From Rubrivivax sp. (GTDB lineage: Bacteria; Pseudomonadota; Gammaproteobacteria; Burkholderiales; Burkholderiaceae_C), in NCBI GenBank assembly GCA_016789865.1, contig JAEUPC010000173.1, forward strand, positions 28,544 to 92,543: DNA of 64,000 nt, in the 5' to 3' direction. A program made the translations under genes and the position numbers. This document shows positions 30,199 through 38,942 of this stretch, piece by piece. Position 1 is the stretch's first letter. Every line of letters starts with the position of its first letter. The notes under the pieces were generated by a model. That model made no database searches, was not told where the DNA came from, and saw only the letters and a list, made by a program, of their open reading frames with translations.

Positions 30199-31626
30199 TC
30201 AACGCGCGGGCCACTGCGCCGCGTGCGTGCCGGGCGGCATCGAGGGTCTGCGCCAGCGGCACCTCGCACCATCGAAGCGGGCCGCATGCGGGGCGGCGCG
30301 CAGTGCGCCGAACCCGCTGGGCTCTTCCTCCAGCGCGCCGTCGAGGTCCGGCTTCGGTGCCAGCGGACCGCCCGCCACGCGGCCCAGGCCTTGCAGCCAG
30401 TGCCCCACGCGCGCCAGCGCCACGCGCACGAGCCAGCTGCCGCCATGCTGCCGCTGGCGCAGCAGCGCGGCCGAGGCGCCGAAGGCGAGCAGGAACGCCG
30501 CGCCGTAGTCGAGCGCCTGCAACGGCAGCGCCCGCGGCTCGGCCTGGCCGAAGGCGGCGGCTTCGAGCACGTTCAGGCCGGTCGCGCTTTGCACCAGCGA
30601 GTCGAAGCCGCGCCGCGCGGACCAGGGCCCTTCGTGCCCGTAGGCCGACAGCGACACGCAGACGATGCCGGGCCGCAGCGCGGCCAGGGCCGCGGGCCCG
30701 AAGCCCAGCGCCTCGAGCGCGCCGGGCCGGTAGCCCTGGAGGAACACGTCGCAGCTGCGGACCAGGTCGCGCAGCGTGTCGCGGCCCGCTGCGCTGCGCA
30801 GATCGATGTGCGCCGAGAGCTTGCCGCGGCTGGTGTCGGCGATGTTCTCGATGTTGGGCAGGCCCGGGCCGTTGACGAGCATCACCTCCGCTCCGTAGGC
30901 GGCCAGCGTGCGGCCCGCCACGGGCCCGGCGAGGACGCGCGTGAGGTCGAGCACGCGCAGCCCCTGCAAGGGCTGCGTGCCGGTGGGTGTGCCCGTGGTT
31001 GCCGGCCAGGGCCGGGCCGGCGCGGCGCCCAGCGGTTGCAGGTCGACCAGCGGCAGTGCAGCCACGGCGGCGGCCTGGGGGTGCGCCTGCCAGGCGGCGG
31101 GGTCGCGCACGGCGGCCACCACGCCGCCGTGCGCCGTGGCGGCGGTCTCGAAGTCTTCGGCCTTCCGGCCGCGCAAGGCGGCGGCCAGCGCCGCCCGTTC
31201 GGTGCCGGGGCCGGCGGGCAGACCCAGCAGGCGCAGCACGGCATCGCGGTGGTGGGCGAAGTTGGCGTGCACGCGCACCCAGCCCGTGTCATCAGCCCCG
31301 CAGCGATAGAGCCCGGACAGCTTGTCCCACGGGTCCGGCACGCGGCCGTCCAGCGCAAAACGGCCGGCGCACTCGGCGATGACGTCGGCCATGGCCACCT
31401 GCACGCGCGGGCCGTGCGAACCGGCCCCAGCGCGCGCTGCGCCGACCTCCGCCCCGGCGCGCGCCGCGCCGACCACTGCTGCACCCAGCGCAGCGGCACC
31501 CACGGCAGCTTGCAGCGCCGTGCCCACCGCGAAGGAGCAGGGCAGGGCCGGCTCGTGGCCCGTGAACTCGACACGCTCCAGTGCCGCGCTCGGCAGGTCG
31601 AGCGCTCGCCAGAGGTCTTCCAGCAC
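30199..31626 (-). CDS. Family III CoA-transferase (CaiB/BaiF type)
   Basis: A 475-residue protein of the CaiB/BaiF family, which moves CoA between carboxylic acids via an Asp-linked intermediate. The fold is recognisable in LQGLRVLDLTRVLAGPVAGRTLAAYGAEVMLVN, HIDLRSAAGRDTLRDLVRSCDVFLQGYRPGALEALG and GIVCVSLSAYGHEGPWSARRGFDSLVQ. A second N-terminal half (HANFAHHRDAVLRLLGLP) resembles this subfamily's longer members. The first ordinary start is a GTG at 31626, but the frame is open upstream to 31683, where a CTG overlaps the FKBP stop (CTGA) and would add STPLEHLPRN; the true start may be there. Confidence 0.8.
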   Translation of the reverse strand: MLEDLWRALDLPSAALERVEFTGHEPALPCSFAVGTALQAAVGAAALGAAVVGAARAGAEVGAARAGAGSHGPRVQVAMADVIAECAGRFALDGRVPDPWDKLSGLYRCGADDTGWVRVHANFAHHRDAVLRLLGLPAGPGTERAALAAALRGRKAEDFETAATAHGGVVAAVRDPAAWQAHPQAAAVAALPLVDLQPLGAAPARPWPATTGTPTGTQPLQGLRVLDLTRVLAGPVAGRTLAAYGAEVMLVNGPGLPNIENIADTSRGKLSAHIDLRSAAGRDTLRDLVRSCDVFLQGYRPGALEALGFGPAALAALRPGIVCVSLSAYGHEGPWSARRGFDSLVQSATGLNVLEAAAFGQAEPRALPLQALDYGAAFLLAFGASAALLRQRQHGGSWLVRVALARVGHWLQGLGRVAGGPLAPKPDLDGALEEEPSGFGALRAAPHAARFDGARCRWRRPSMPPGTHAAQWPAR

Positions 31627-31679
31627 CGCACCGGCCGGCGCCGGTGCGGCGTTGCGCGGCAGGTGTTCGAGCGGCGTGC

Positions 31680-32210
31680 TCAGCCCGGCGCCTTGGTGAT
31701 GCCGAGCAGCTCCACCTCGAACTGCAGCACGGCGTTCGGCGGGATCACGCCGCCGGCACCGCGCTCGCCATAGGCGATGGCCGCCGGGCAGGTGAGCTTG
31801 GCCTTGCCGCCGACCTTCATCCTTTGCACGCCTTCGGTCCAGCAGCGGATGACGCGGTTGAGCGGAAAGCTGGTGGGTTGCCCGCGCGAGTAGGAGCTGT
31901 CGAACTCGCGCCCGTCGGGGAAGCGGCCGCGGTAGTGCACGCGCACCGTGTCGGCCGCCGCGGGGCTTTCGCCCTGGCCGTCCTGCAGCGAGCGGTAGAC
32001 GAGGCCGCTGGCGGTGACCTGGGCACCCTTCTCGGCGGCCGCGGCGGCCAGCGCATCCTGGGCCGACGCCGAGGCGGCGGTAGGCTGGGCGTGCGGCACG
32101 GCCAGCGGCAATGCCAGCGCCAGGCCGATCGCCAAGGTGCGGGCCTTGCGCGTGAAGGCCAAGGCGGGCAGGGGGGAGGGACAGGCAGGTGACTTCTTCA
32201 TGCCGGCCAT
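31680..32210 (-). CDS. Periplasmic FKBP-type peptidyl-prolyl isomerase
   Basis: A 176-residue protein with a signal peptide (basic MAGMKKSP..., hydrophobic LAIGLALALPLAVPHAQ) and a C-terminal FKBP domain: VRVHYRGRFPDGREFDSSYSRGQPTSFPLNRVI, then AIAYGERGAGGVIPPNAVLQFEVELL. It should speed prolyl isomerisation of envelope proteins. The second ATG at 32201 (MKKSP) is an equally good start. It lies just upstream of, and may be co-transcribed with, the CoA-transferase. Confidence 0.9.
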   Translation of the reverse strand: MAGMKKSPACPSPLPALAFTRKARTLAIGLALALPLAVPHAQPTAASASAQDALAAAAAEKGAQVTASGLVYRSLQDGQGESPAAADTVRVHYRGRFPDGREFDSSYSRGQPTSFPLNRVIRCWTEGVQRMKVGGKAKLTCPAAIAYGERGAGGVIPPNAVLQFEVELLGITKAPG

Positions 32211-32307
32211 GCTACCGGGTGGCCGCCGGGTCGGCCCGCAGGGTGGGCGCGCAAGGACGGCCGGCGAGGATGTTCGGCGCGGGCGCCCCGGGGTTGCAGC
32301 CGCCCGC

Positions 32308-32823
32308 TCAGCGCGCGCTTTCGACCTGTTCGCGGAACCACTGCGTGAGCAGGCGCTTCTCGTACGGCAGGTCGCTGTCCAATCCGGAGGCCAGGCCCGG
32401 GCGGCTGGTGAGGTAGCCCAGGTCGCTGAGGTGCTGCTCGCCCTTCTTCACCGGGCTGCCGGCCTGCTCGAGCGACCAGCGCAGCCGCAGTTGCGGCGCG
32501 TCGGCGCTGCCGCGCAGCACGCGCACGTCGTGCCCGCGCCGTGGCCACAGCTCGCCGGCGAGGTCGACGTCGAGCACTTCGACCTTCAAGGTCTGGCCAT
32601 CGGGCAGCTTGCGAGCCAGCTCCTTCACGTGGGCCGCCAGGCTGGCCAGGGCGCGCTCGCGGTCGATGGCGCTGCGGCCGGCGTCGCTGAAGCGGTCGGG
32701 CTCGACGAAGCGCACCTCGGCGCTGCCGGCCGCGTGCGCCGGGCGCGCCAGGGCGACGAGCAAGGCGGCCGACAGCAGCGCCAGGCCGGCGGCCACCAGC
32801 GTGGTGCGAAGGGCATGCGACAT
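32308..32823 (-). CDS. Secreted DUF3016-like protein
   Basis: A 171-residue protein with a clear signal peptide (TTLVAAGLALLSAALLVALARPAHAAG) and a mature part starting AEVRFVEPDRFSDAG. The sequence DGQTLKVEVLDVDLAGELWPRRGHDVRVLRGSADAPQLRLRW resembles DUF3016 proteins of Burkholderiales and Xanthomonadales; function unknown. AGGAGA precedes the ATG at 32823. It lies between glnS and the FKBP gene. Confidence 0.75.
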   Translation of the reverse strand: MSHALRTTLVAAGLALLSAALLVALARPAHAAGSAEVRFVEPDRFSDAGRSAIDRERALASLAAHVKELARKLPDGQTLKVEVLDVDLAGELWPRRGHDVRVLRGSADAPQLRLRWSLEQAGSPVKKGEQHLSDLGYLTSRPGLASGLDSDLPYEKRLLTQWFREQVESAR

Positions 32824-33041
32824 GGCGATTCTCCTCGGCAAGAACCAGCGCAAGGGAGCGCTCCCAGTGGGCCGGTCACTTGCGCGCAACCGGCGTGCGC
32901 CCCGGCTGGGGTGGCGGTGCGCACACTCTACGCCTCGGCCTACGCCCCTGCACGCCACGAGGTCGGCAAAGATGTGTGTCTGCGCCGCTCGCCGGCCAGC
33001 CCGCGCCCGCCGCACCGCCAGGGCGCGCCGGCGCGGCGCGC

Positions 33042-34856
33042 TCAGCCGCCCCAGCTGTCCTTCAGCGTTGTGATGCGGTTGAACACCGGCGCGCCCGCGC
33101 GGTGCAGCACGCGGTCGGTGATGAAGTAGCCGTGGCGCTCGAACTGGAAGCGCTGTTCCGGCAAGGCCGATGCCAGGCCGGGCTCGAGCCAGCCGCGCGC
33201 CGCAACCAGGCTCTTGGGGTTGAGCGCCTCGCGGAAGTCGCGCTCGCCGGCGTCGGGCTGCGCCAGCGCGAACAGGCGGTCGTACAGGCGCAGCTCGGCC
33301 GGCACCGCGTCGTGCCGGCCGACCCAGGTGATGGTGCCCTTGACCTTTACCGCATCGGCGCCCGGCGTGCCGCTCTTCGTGCCGGGCACGACGCGGGCCT
33401 GCACGCCGGTCACGTGGCCCGCGGCGTCCGTCTCGCAGCCGGTGCACTCGACCACCATGCCGTACTTCAGCCGCACCTTGTTGCCCGGGAACAGGCGGAA
33501 GAAGCCCTTGGGCGGCGTCTGGGCGAAGTCGTCGCGCTCGATCCACACCTGGGCGCCCAGACCGAACTGCCGCGTGCCCAGTTCGGGCCGCTGGGGGTGC
33601 GCCGGCGCCTGGCAGGGTTCCACATGCGCGGCACTGCCGAACACCTCGACCCAGTTGGTCAGCGTGAGCGGCAGTGGGTCGAGCACGGCCATCGCGCGCG
33701 GCGCCTGCCCTTCCAGGTCGGCACGCAGGTGCGCTTCGAGCACGGCGTACTCCAGCCAGATGTTGGTCTTGCTGGCGCCGGTGCCGTCGGCCATCGCGCG
33801 GATGCTCTGCGGCGTGAAGCCGCGCCGGCGCATGCCGAACAGGGTGGGCATGCGCGGATCGTCCCAGCCGTCGACGACCTTGTCTTCCACCAGCTGGCGC
33901 AGCTTGCGCTTGCTGGTGACGACGTAGGTCAGGTTCAGCCGGCCGAACTCGTACTGCCGGGGCAACGGGCGCGCCAGCAGGCCGAGATCGGCCAGGTTCT
34001 CCAGCAGCCAGTCGTAAAACGGCCGCTGGTCCTCGAACTCCAGCGTGCAGATGCTGTGCGTGATGCGCTCCAGCGCGTCCTCGATCGGGTGCGCGTAGGT
34101 GTACATCGGGTAGATGCACCAGCGGTCGCCCGTGTTGTGGTGGGTGGCGCGGCGGATGCGGTACAGCGTCGGGTCGCGCAGGTTGATGTTGGGGCTGGCC
34201 AGGTCGATCTTCGCGCGCAGCACCATCGCGCCGTCGGCGTGCCGGCCGTCGCGCATCTCGCGCAGACGAGCCAGGTTCAGCTCGGGCGTGCGGCTGCGGA
34301 AGGGGCTTGGCGTGCCGGGCGTGTTGAAGTCACCGCGGTTGGCGCGCATCTGGTCGGCGCCTTGCTCGTCGACGTAGGCCAGGCCCGCACCGACCAACGC
34401 CTCGGCGGCGCGGTACATGAAGTCGAAGTAGTCGCTGGCGAAGTACAGGTGGCTGACGGAACCCGCCGGGCCATCGACGTTCCAGTCGAAGCCCAGCCAC
34501 TTCACGGCCTCTTCGATGGCATCGACGTACTCCTGCTCCTCCCGCTCGGGGTTGGTGTCGTCGAAGCGCAGGTGGCACACGCCGCCGTAGTCGCGCGCCA
34601 GGCCGAAGTTCAGGCAGATGCTCTTGGCGTGGCCGACGTGCAGGTAGCCGTTGGGCTCGGGCGGAAAGCGCGTGCGGATGCGCGCCGGGTCGGCCGCGCC
34701 CCGCGCGTGGTGCGCCGCGTCGCCGGGGCTGCCGCCGAAAGGCCGGCCGGCGTAGGTGCCCGCCGCGAGGTCGCGTTCGATGATGCCGCGCAGGAAGTTG
34801 GCCGCTCGGTTCTCTGCAGGGGCGGCAGCATCGGAAGAGGAGGCAACAGGCTTCAT
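33042..34856 (-). CDS. glnS: Glutaminyl-tRNA synthetase
   Basis: A 604-residue class I synthetase. The HIGH-type motif is PNGYLHVGHAKS, and the KMSKR equivalent reads VTSKRKLRQL. RFPPEPNGYL, RFDDTNPEREEQEYV and VFSRTRTPEL-like residues are GlnRS signatures, as is the C-terminal anticodon-binding beta-barrel (FFRLFPGNKVRLKYGMVVECTG). About 45 residues longer than E. coli GlnRS, mostly near the N-terminus and in the C-terminal barrel. Confidence 0.96.
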   Translation of the reverse strand: MKPVASSSDAAAPAENRAANFLRGIIERDLAAGTYAGRPFGGSPGDAAHHARGAADPARIRTRFPPEPNGYLHVGHAKSICLNFGLARDYGGVCHLRFDDTNPEREEQEYVDAIEEAVKWLGFDWNVDGPAGSVSHLYFASDYFDFMYRAAEALVGAGLAYVDEQGADQMRANRGDFNTPGTPSPFRSRTPELNLARLREMRDGRHADGAMVLRAKIDLASPNINLRDPTLYRIRRATHHNTGDRWCIYPMYTYAHPIEDALERITHSICTLEFEDQRPFYDWLLENLADLGLLARPLPRQYEFGRLNLTYVVTSKRKLRQLVEDKVVDGWDDPRMPTLFGMRRRGFTPQSIRAMADGTGASKTNIWLEYAVLEAHLRADLEGQAPRAMAVLDPLPLTLTNWVEVFGSAAHVEPCQAPAHPQRPELGTRQFGLGAQVWIERDDFAQTPPKGFFRLFPGNKVRLKYGMVVECTGCETDAAGHVTGVQARVVPGTKSGTPGADAVKVKGTITWVGRHDAVPAELRLYDRLFALAQPDAGERDFREALNPKSLVAARGWLEPGLASALPEQRFQFERHGYFITDRVLHRAGAPVFNRITTLKDSWGG

Positions 34857-34940
34857 GCGCGCAAGGGAGTGGGGCGATTCATTCTATGGACCGGCAAGGG
34901 CCGCCATGGACCGGCCCAAGGGCAGCCGCGGAGGCGACGC

Positions 34941-34946
34941 GATAAT
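34941..34946 (+). promoter_or_regulatory. -10-like GATAAT five bases before the first pigment-operon start codon
   Basis: GATAAT differs from TATAAT at one base and ends 5 bases before the ATG at 34952. If used, transcription would begin at or next to that ATG, giving a leaderless or nearly leaderless mRNA. No good -35 is visible 17 bases upstream, so this is tentative. Confidence 0.3.
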
Positions 34947-34951
34947 CGGCC

Positions 34952-35749
34952 ATGGTCGTCATGCCCGATCGCCTGCCGGCGACGTCTGAATCTTCCGGCG
35001 CCGGGCTGCGCCCGCACACGCCCCTGCCCGAGTACTACGCCGACGAGGCCGAGCATCGGCGCTTCCTGCGTCGCATCTTCGACGAGACGGCCTCCGACTA
35101 CGACCGCATGGACCGCGTGCTGGCCTTCGGCCGCGGCCGCTGGTACCGGCGCCAGGCCCTGCTGCGCGCCGGGCTGGTGCCGGGCATGCACGTGGTCGAT
35201 GTCGGCTGCGGCACCGGGTTGCTCGCCCGCGAGGCGCTGCGCCTCACCGGGCCGGCCGGCTCGCTGGTGGGCGTGGACCCGAGCCCGGGCATGATGGCGC
35301 AGGCGCACCTGGCCGACGCCGGCCATGCCGAGTTGCTGGAGGGGCGCGCCGAGTGCATCCCCCGGCCCGCGGCCTCGGCCGACTTCCTCAGCCTGGGCTA
35401 CGCGCTGCGCCACATCGACGACGTCGACGCGGCCCTGACGGAGTTCAAGCGCGTGCTGCGCCCGGGCGGGCGGCTGCTCATCCTGGAGATCACGCGGCCC
35501 GCCAGCCGCACCGGTCTGGCGCTGCTGAAGGCCTACATGCACACGGTGGTGCCGCTGCTGGCACGCGTGGTGGCGCGCCGGCAGGACACCGCGCTGCTGT
35601 ACCGCTACTACTGGGACACCATCGAGGCGTGCATCGAACCGGCGGTGCTGCTGGCCGCGCTGGAACGCCACGGCTTCGCCGAGGTGCGGCGCCATGTCGA
35701 GCTGGGCATCTTCACGGAGATCACCGCCAGGGTGCCGCTGCCAGGATGA
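34952..35749 (+). CDS. UbiE/COQ5-like SAM methyltransferase, first gene of the plus pigment operon
   Basis: A 265-residue class I methyltransferase. VVDVGCGTGLLAREAL binds SAM, VDPSPGMMAQA is the acidic loop, FLSLGYALRHIDDVDAALTEFKRVLRPGGRLLILEIT is the post-II and III region of the UbiE group, and YRYYWDTIE is typical of that group. Being an extra UbiE-like gene beside a halogenase-like gene, it more likely methylates a pigment aryl head group than demethylmenaquinone, but that is inference. Its stop overlaps the next start (ATGA). Confidence 0.8.
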   Translation: MVVMPDRLPATSESSGAGLRPHTPLPEYYADEAEHRRFLRRIFDETASDYDRMDRVLAFGRGRWYRRQALLRAGLVPGMHVVDVGCGTGLLAREALRLTGPAGSLVGVDPSPGMMAQAHLADAGHAELLEGRAECIPRPAASADFLSLGYALRHIDDVDAALTEFKRVLRPGGRLLILEITRPASRTGLALLKAYMHTVVPLLARVVARRQDTALLYRYYWDTIEACIEPAVLLAALERHGFAEVRRHVELGIFTEITARVPLPG

Positions 35750-37077
35750 GCACAGGCTTCGACTGCGACGTCTTCGTCGCCGGCGGTGGACCGGCCGGCG
35801 CCACCGTGGCCACGCTGCTGGCCCGGCAAGGCCGGCGCGTGGTGATGGTCGAGAAGGACCGGCACCCGCGCTTCCACATCGGCGAGTCGCTGCTGCCGGC
35901 CAACGTCAGGCTGTTCGAGGAGCTCGGCGTGCGTGCCGAGGTCGAACGCATCGGCATGCCCAAGTGGGGCGTGGAATTCGTCTCGCCCCAGCACGAGCAG
36001 GCCAGCCTGCTCGAGTTCGCCGAGGCCTGGGACAAGAGCATGCCCATGGCCTGGCAAGTGCGGCGCTCGGAGCTCGACCTGATCCTGTTCCGCCATGCCG
36101 CGGCCAGCGGCGCCCAGTGCCACGAAGGCATGCGTGTGCGCTCGGCCGCCTTCGATGCCGAGGGCGTGAGCATCACGGCGATCGATGCCGACGGCGCCGA
36201 GCGACGCTGGCGCGCGCGCTACCTGGTCGACGCCAGCGGCCGCGACACGCTGCTGGCCAACCAGCTCGGCATCAAGCGCAAGCACCCGCAGCACAACAGC
36301 GCGGCGCTGTTCGGTCACTTCCGCGGCGCCCGCCGGCTCGAAGGCCGGCTCGAGGGCAACATCTCCGTGTTCTGGTTCGCGCACGGCTGGTTCTGGTTCA
36401 TCCCGCTGGCCGACGGCACCACCAGCGTCGGCGCCGCCTGCTGGCCCTACTACCTGAAGCAGCGCGACAGACCGTTGAAGCAGTACTTCCTCGACACCAT
36501 TGCGCTGGCGCCCCGGCTGGCCGAGCGCCTGGCCGGTGCCGAGCTGGTCGACGACGCGGTCTACGCCACCGGCAACTACTCATACACCAGTGATCGCTGC
36601 GCCGGCCCTCGCTACCAGATGGTGGGCGACGCCTATGCCTTCATCGACCCGGTGTTTTCCTCCGGCGTGTACCTGGCGATGGCCAGTGCCTTCGTCGGCG
36701 CCGATCTGGCCGCCGCCACGCTGGACCGTGGCCCGGCCGCCGCCGCGGCCGAGCGCCGCCGCTTCGAGGCCCACATGAAGAAGGGCCCGCGCGAGTTCAG
36801 CTGGTTCATCTTCCGCATGACCAACCCGGCCATCCGCGAGCTGTTCATGAGCCCCCGCAACGTGCTGCGCGCCAAAGAGGCGGTGCTGGCGGTGCTGGCC
36901 GGCGACATCTTCGGCCGCACGCCATTTCGCGGCTCGCTTCGTTTCTTCAAGGCCGTGTACTACTTCAGCTCGCTGCTGACGCCGCGGCGCACCTGGAACG
37001 CCTGGCGTCGCCGCAGCGCCAGCATCCGCGACACCGGCGAGGTGAAGGGCGAGAACGTGATGGCCGGGGCGCGATGA
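35746..37077 (+). CDS. Flavin-dependent halogenase-like monooxygenase
   Basis: A 443-residue FAD enzyme. The N-terminus has GGGPAG (13-18) and EKDRHPRFHIGESLLP. Two halogenase marks are present: a WxWxIP-type motif WFWFIP (215-220) and Lys73 in GMPKWGVEF, the place of the lysine that forms lysine chloramine in known halogenases. DPVFSSGVYLAM is the second FAD contact. It would act with a separate flavin reductase, probably brominating or chlorinating the aryl end of the pigment as proposed for xanthomonadins. Simple hydroxylation or desaturation cannot be excluded. It overlaps both neighbours by 4 bases. Confidence 0.8.
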   Translation: MSTGFDCDVFVAGGGPAGATVATLLARQGRRVVMVEKDRHPRFHIGESLLPANVRLFEELGVRAEVERIGMPKWGVEFVSPQHEQASLLEFAEAWDKSMPMAWQVRRSELDLILFRHAAASGAQCHEGMRVRSAAFDAEGVSITAIDADGAERRWRARYLVDASGRDTLLANQLGIKRKHPQHNSAALFGHFRGARRLEGRLEGNISVFWFAHGWFWFIPLADGTTSVGAACWPYYLKQRDRPLKQYFLDTIALAPRLAERLAGAELVDDAVYATGNYSYTSDRCAGPRYQMVGDAYAFIDPVFSSGVYLAMASAFVGADLAAATLDRGPAAAAAERRRFEAHMKKGPREFSWFIFRMTNPAIRELFMSPRNVLRAKEAVLAVLAGDIFGRTPFRGSLRFFKAVYYFSSLLTPRRTWNAWRRRSASIRDTGEVKGENVMAGAR

Positions 37078-37937
37078 GCGTGTCGCGCAGCGCCTCCACG
37101 CGGCCCGCCCGGGCCGCGCTCCTGCCCGCGCTCCTGCCCGCGCTGGTGCTCACCCTGGCCGCAGCCGGGCCGGCCGCTGGCGCCGAGCCGCCACCGCCGC
37201 TGTGGGAGCTGGGCGCCGGCGCCACCGTGCTGCGCATGCCGCACTATCGCGGCGCCGAGCAGTCGCGCACCTGGGTGCTGCCCATCCCCTACGCGGTCTA
37301 CCGCGGCGAGATCCTGCGCGCCGACCGCGAAGGCGCGCGCGCGGTGCTGCTGGATCGCGGCCGCGTCGAGCTCGACCTCAGCGTGGCCGCCAGCGCCCCC
37401 ACGCGCGACGGCGAGAACCGCGCCCGTGCCGGCATGCCCGCGCTCGAGCCGACGGTGGAGTTCGGTCCCAACCTGAAGATCGACCTCGCTCGCCACGGCG
37501 ACCTGCGCGTGGTGCTGCACCTGCCGGTGCGCGCGGCCTTCGCGCTGGGCACGACCTGGCGCCATGCCGGCTGGGCGGCCTCGCCCCACTTGGCGCTGGA
37601 CGGCGCCGCCGGCGCCTGGGACTTCGGTCTGCGTGCCGGTGCGCTGTGGGGCGACCGGCGCCTGCACGGCCTGTTCTACGACGTCGACCCGGCCTATGCC
37701 ACGGCCACGCGCCCGGCCTATCAGGCCCGCGGCGGCAGCGCCGGCCATCAGTTCACCGTGGGCGGCTCGCGACGCCTCGGGCCGTTTTGGGTGGGCGCCT
37801 TCTGGCGCCTGGACAGCGTGGCCGGCGCGGCTTTCGAACCCAGCCCGCTCGTGCGGCGCCAGCACAACCGCATGTTCGGCGTCGGTGTCTCGTGGATCTT
37901 CGCCACTTCGTCGCAGCCGGCACCGCACATCGACTGA
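37074..37937 (+). CDS. MipA/OmpV family outer-membrane protein
   Basis: A 287-residue protein with a signal peptide (PALVLTLAAAGPAAGAEP) and a beta-barrel-like body: LWELGAGATVLRMPHYRGAEQSRTWVLPIPYAVYRGEILRADREGARAVLL is the conserved MipA/OmpV start, and it ends with an aromatic strand FGVGVSWIFA. It may provide an outer-membrane route or scaffold for the pigment. Its ATG overlaps the halogenase stop. Confidence 0.85.
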   Translation: MSVSRSASTRPARAALLPALLPALVLTLAAAGPAAGAEPPPPLWELGAGATVLRMPHYRGAEQSRTWVLPIPYAVYRGEILRADREGARAVLLDRGRVELDLSVAASAPTRDGENRARAGMPALEPTVEFGPNLKIDLARHGDLRVVLHLPVRAAFALGTTWRHAGWAASPHLALDGAAGAWDFGLRAGALWGDRRLHGLFYDVDPAYATATRPAYQARGGSAGHQFTVGGSRRLGPFWVGAFWRLDSVAGAAFEPSPLVRRQHNRMFGVGVSWIFATSSQPAPHID

Positions 37938-37978
37938 GCCTTCAGCCCTCGCCCGCAACCGCTGCGAGGACCCGACCT

Positions 37979-38758
37979 GTGCCGAACCACGCCTCCCTCA
38001 CCGCACCCCGCCCCGTGCCGCGCGCGCTGGCGCCGCTGGCGTGGCTGGCGCTGCAGGTCCAGCTGCTGGCGCTGGGGCTCACGTCGCTGGCATGGAACCT
38101 GTGCGCGTTCTTGCTGTACCCGCTGCTGCCGGCGGCACGTGGCCGCACGCTGGGGCGCGCGGCCATCGCGCGCGGCTACCGCGGCTACTGGGCCTTCACG
38201 CGGCCATTCGGCATGCTGCGCCTGCACGGCGAAGCGCTCGACGCACTGGCCGACGAACCCGGCCTGGTGATCGTGGCCAACCACCCGAGCCTGCTGGACG
38301 CGATGATGCTGGTGGCCCACCTGCCGCGCAGCGCGTGCGTGATGAAGGCCAGCCTGCTGCGCAACCCCTTCCTCGCTGCCGGTGCGCTGCTGGCACGCTA
38401 CATCCCCAACGATTCGGCGCACCTGATGATCCGCCGCGCCGTGGCTGATCTGCGCGCCGGCGGCCAGCTCGTGATGTTCCCCGAGGGCACACGCACCACG
38501 CGCGCGCCGCTGAACCCGCTGCAGCCCGGCTTCGCGCTCATCGCCAAGCACGCCGGCGTGCCGATCCAGACCGTGTTCATCGACACCGCCTCGCCCTACC
38601 TGGGCAAGGGCTGGCCGCTGTGGCGGCTGCCGCCGCTGCCCATCCGGTTTGACGTCCGCCTCGGACAGCGCTTCGAGCCGGGGGCCGACCACGAGGCACT
38701 CACGCGTGAGATCGAAGCCTACCTCCACGCCGGCCTGGCCGCAGCGCCGGCGTCATGA
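37979..38758 (+). CDS. PlsC-type 1-acyl-sn-glycerol-3-phosphate acyltransferase family protein
   Basis: A 259-residue membrane acyltransferase. A hydrophobic N-terminus (about residues 18-45) is followed by ANHPSLLDAMML (the HX4D motif as HPSLLD), MKASLLRNPFL, and FPEGTRTT. The family moves acyl chains to glycerol or other hydroxyls; here it likely links the polyene acyl group to a lipid. The GTG at 37979 is preceded by GCGAGGA. Its stop overlaps an ATG (ATGA) that opens a chain of three mini-ORFs leading to the glycosyltransferase. Confidence 0.85.
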   Translation: MPNHASLTAPRPVPRALAPLAWLALQVQLLALGLTSLAWNLCAFLLYPLLPAARGRTLGRAAIARGYRGYWAFTRPFGMLRLHGEALDALADEPGLVIVANHPSLLDAMMLVAHLPRSACVMKASLLRNPFLAAGALLARYIPNDSAHLMIRRAVADLRAGGQLVMFPEGTRTTRAPLNPLQPGFALIAKHAGVPIQTVFIDTASPYLGKGWPLWRLPPLPIRFDVRLGQRFEPGADHEALTREIEAYLHAGLAAAPAS

Positions 38759-38820
38759 GCGCGCCGGGCCGTTCCCAAGCGCTCATCCCGAAGCGCGCAG
38801 CGCGCAGGGTAGTGCAGTGA
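38755..38820 (+). CDS. Mini-ORF 1 (21 residues) in tandem intercistronic repeat
   Basis: An ATG overlapping the acyltransferase stop (ATGA) opens a frame reading SAPGRSQALIPKR then AARRVVQ and a TGA at 38818. That stop overlaps the GTG of mini-ORF 2 (GTGA). The same peptide motif recurs at three other junctions of this cluster. It may act only to hand ribosomes on; whether the peptide is stable is unknown. Confidence 0.5.
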   Translation: MSAPGRSQALIPKRAARRVVQ

Positions 38821-38942
38821 TCGCGCCGGGCCGTTCCCAAGCGCTCATCCCGAAGCGCGCAGCGCGCAGGGTAGTGCAGTGATCGCGCCGGGCCGCTCCC
38901 AAGCGCTCATCCCGAAGCGCGCAGCGCGCAGGGCCGTCCAAT
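38757..38942 (+). repeat. Three tandem 62-bp repeats between acyltransferase and glycosyltransferase
   Basis: Units start at 38757, 38819 and 38881, each 62 bases and almost identical; only the last bases of unit 3 and single positions differ. Because 62 is not a multiple of 3 and equals 66 minus a 4-base overlap, every unit shifts the frame so that each stop overlaps the next start. Each unit contains GCGCCGGGCCG and the near-palindrome GAAGCGCGCAGCGCGC. Confidence 0.9.
38817..38882 (+). CDS. Mini-ORF 2 (21 residues) in tandem intercistronic repeat
   Basis: GTG start overlapping the stop of mini-ORF 1. It encodes IAPGRSQALIPKR, then AARRVVQ. Its TGA overlaps the GTG of mini-ORF 3. The DNA differs from unit 1 at one base (GC to TC after the start). 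Confidence 0.45.
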   Translation: MIAPGRSQALIPKRAARRVVQ

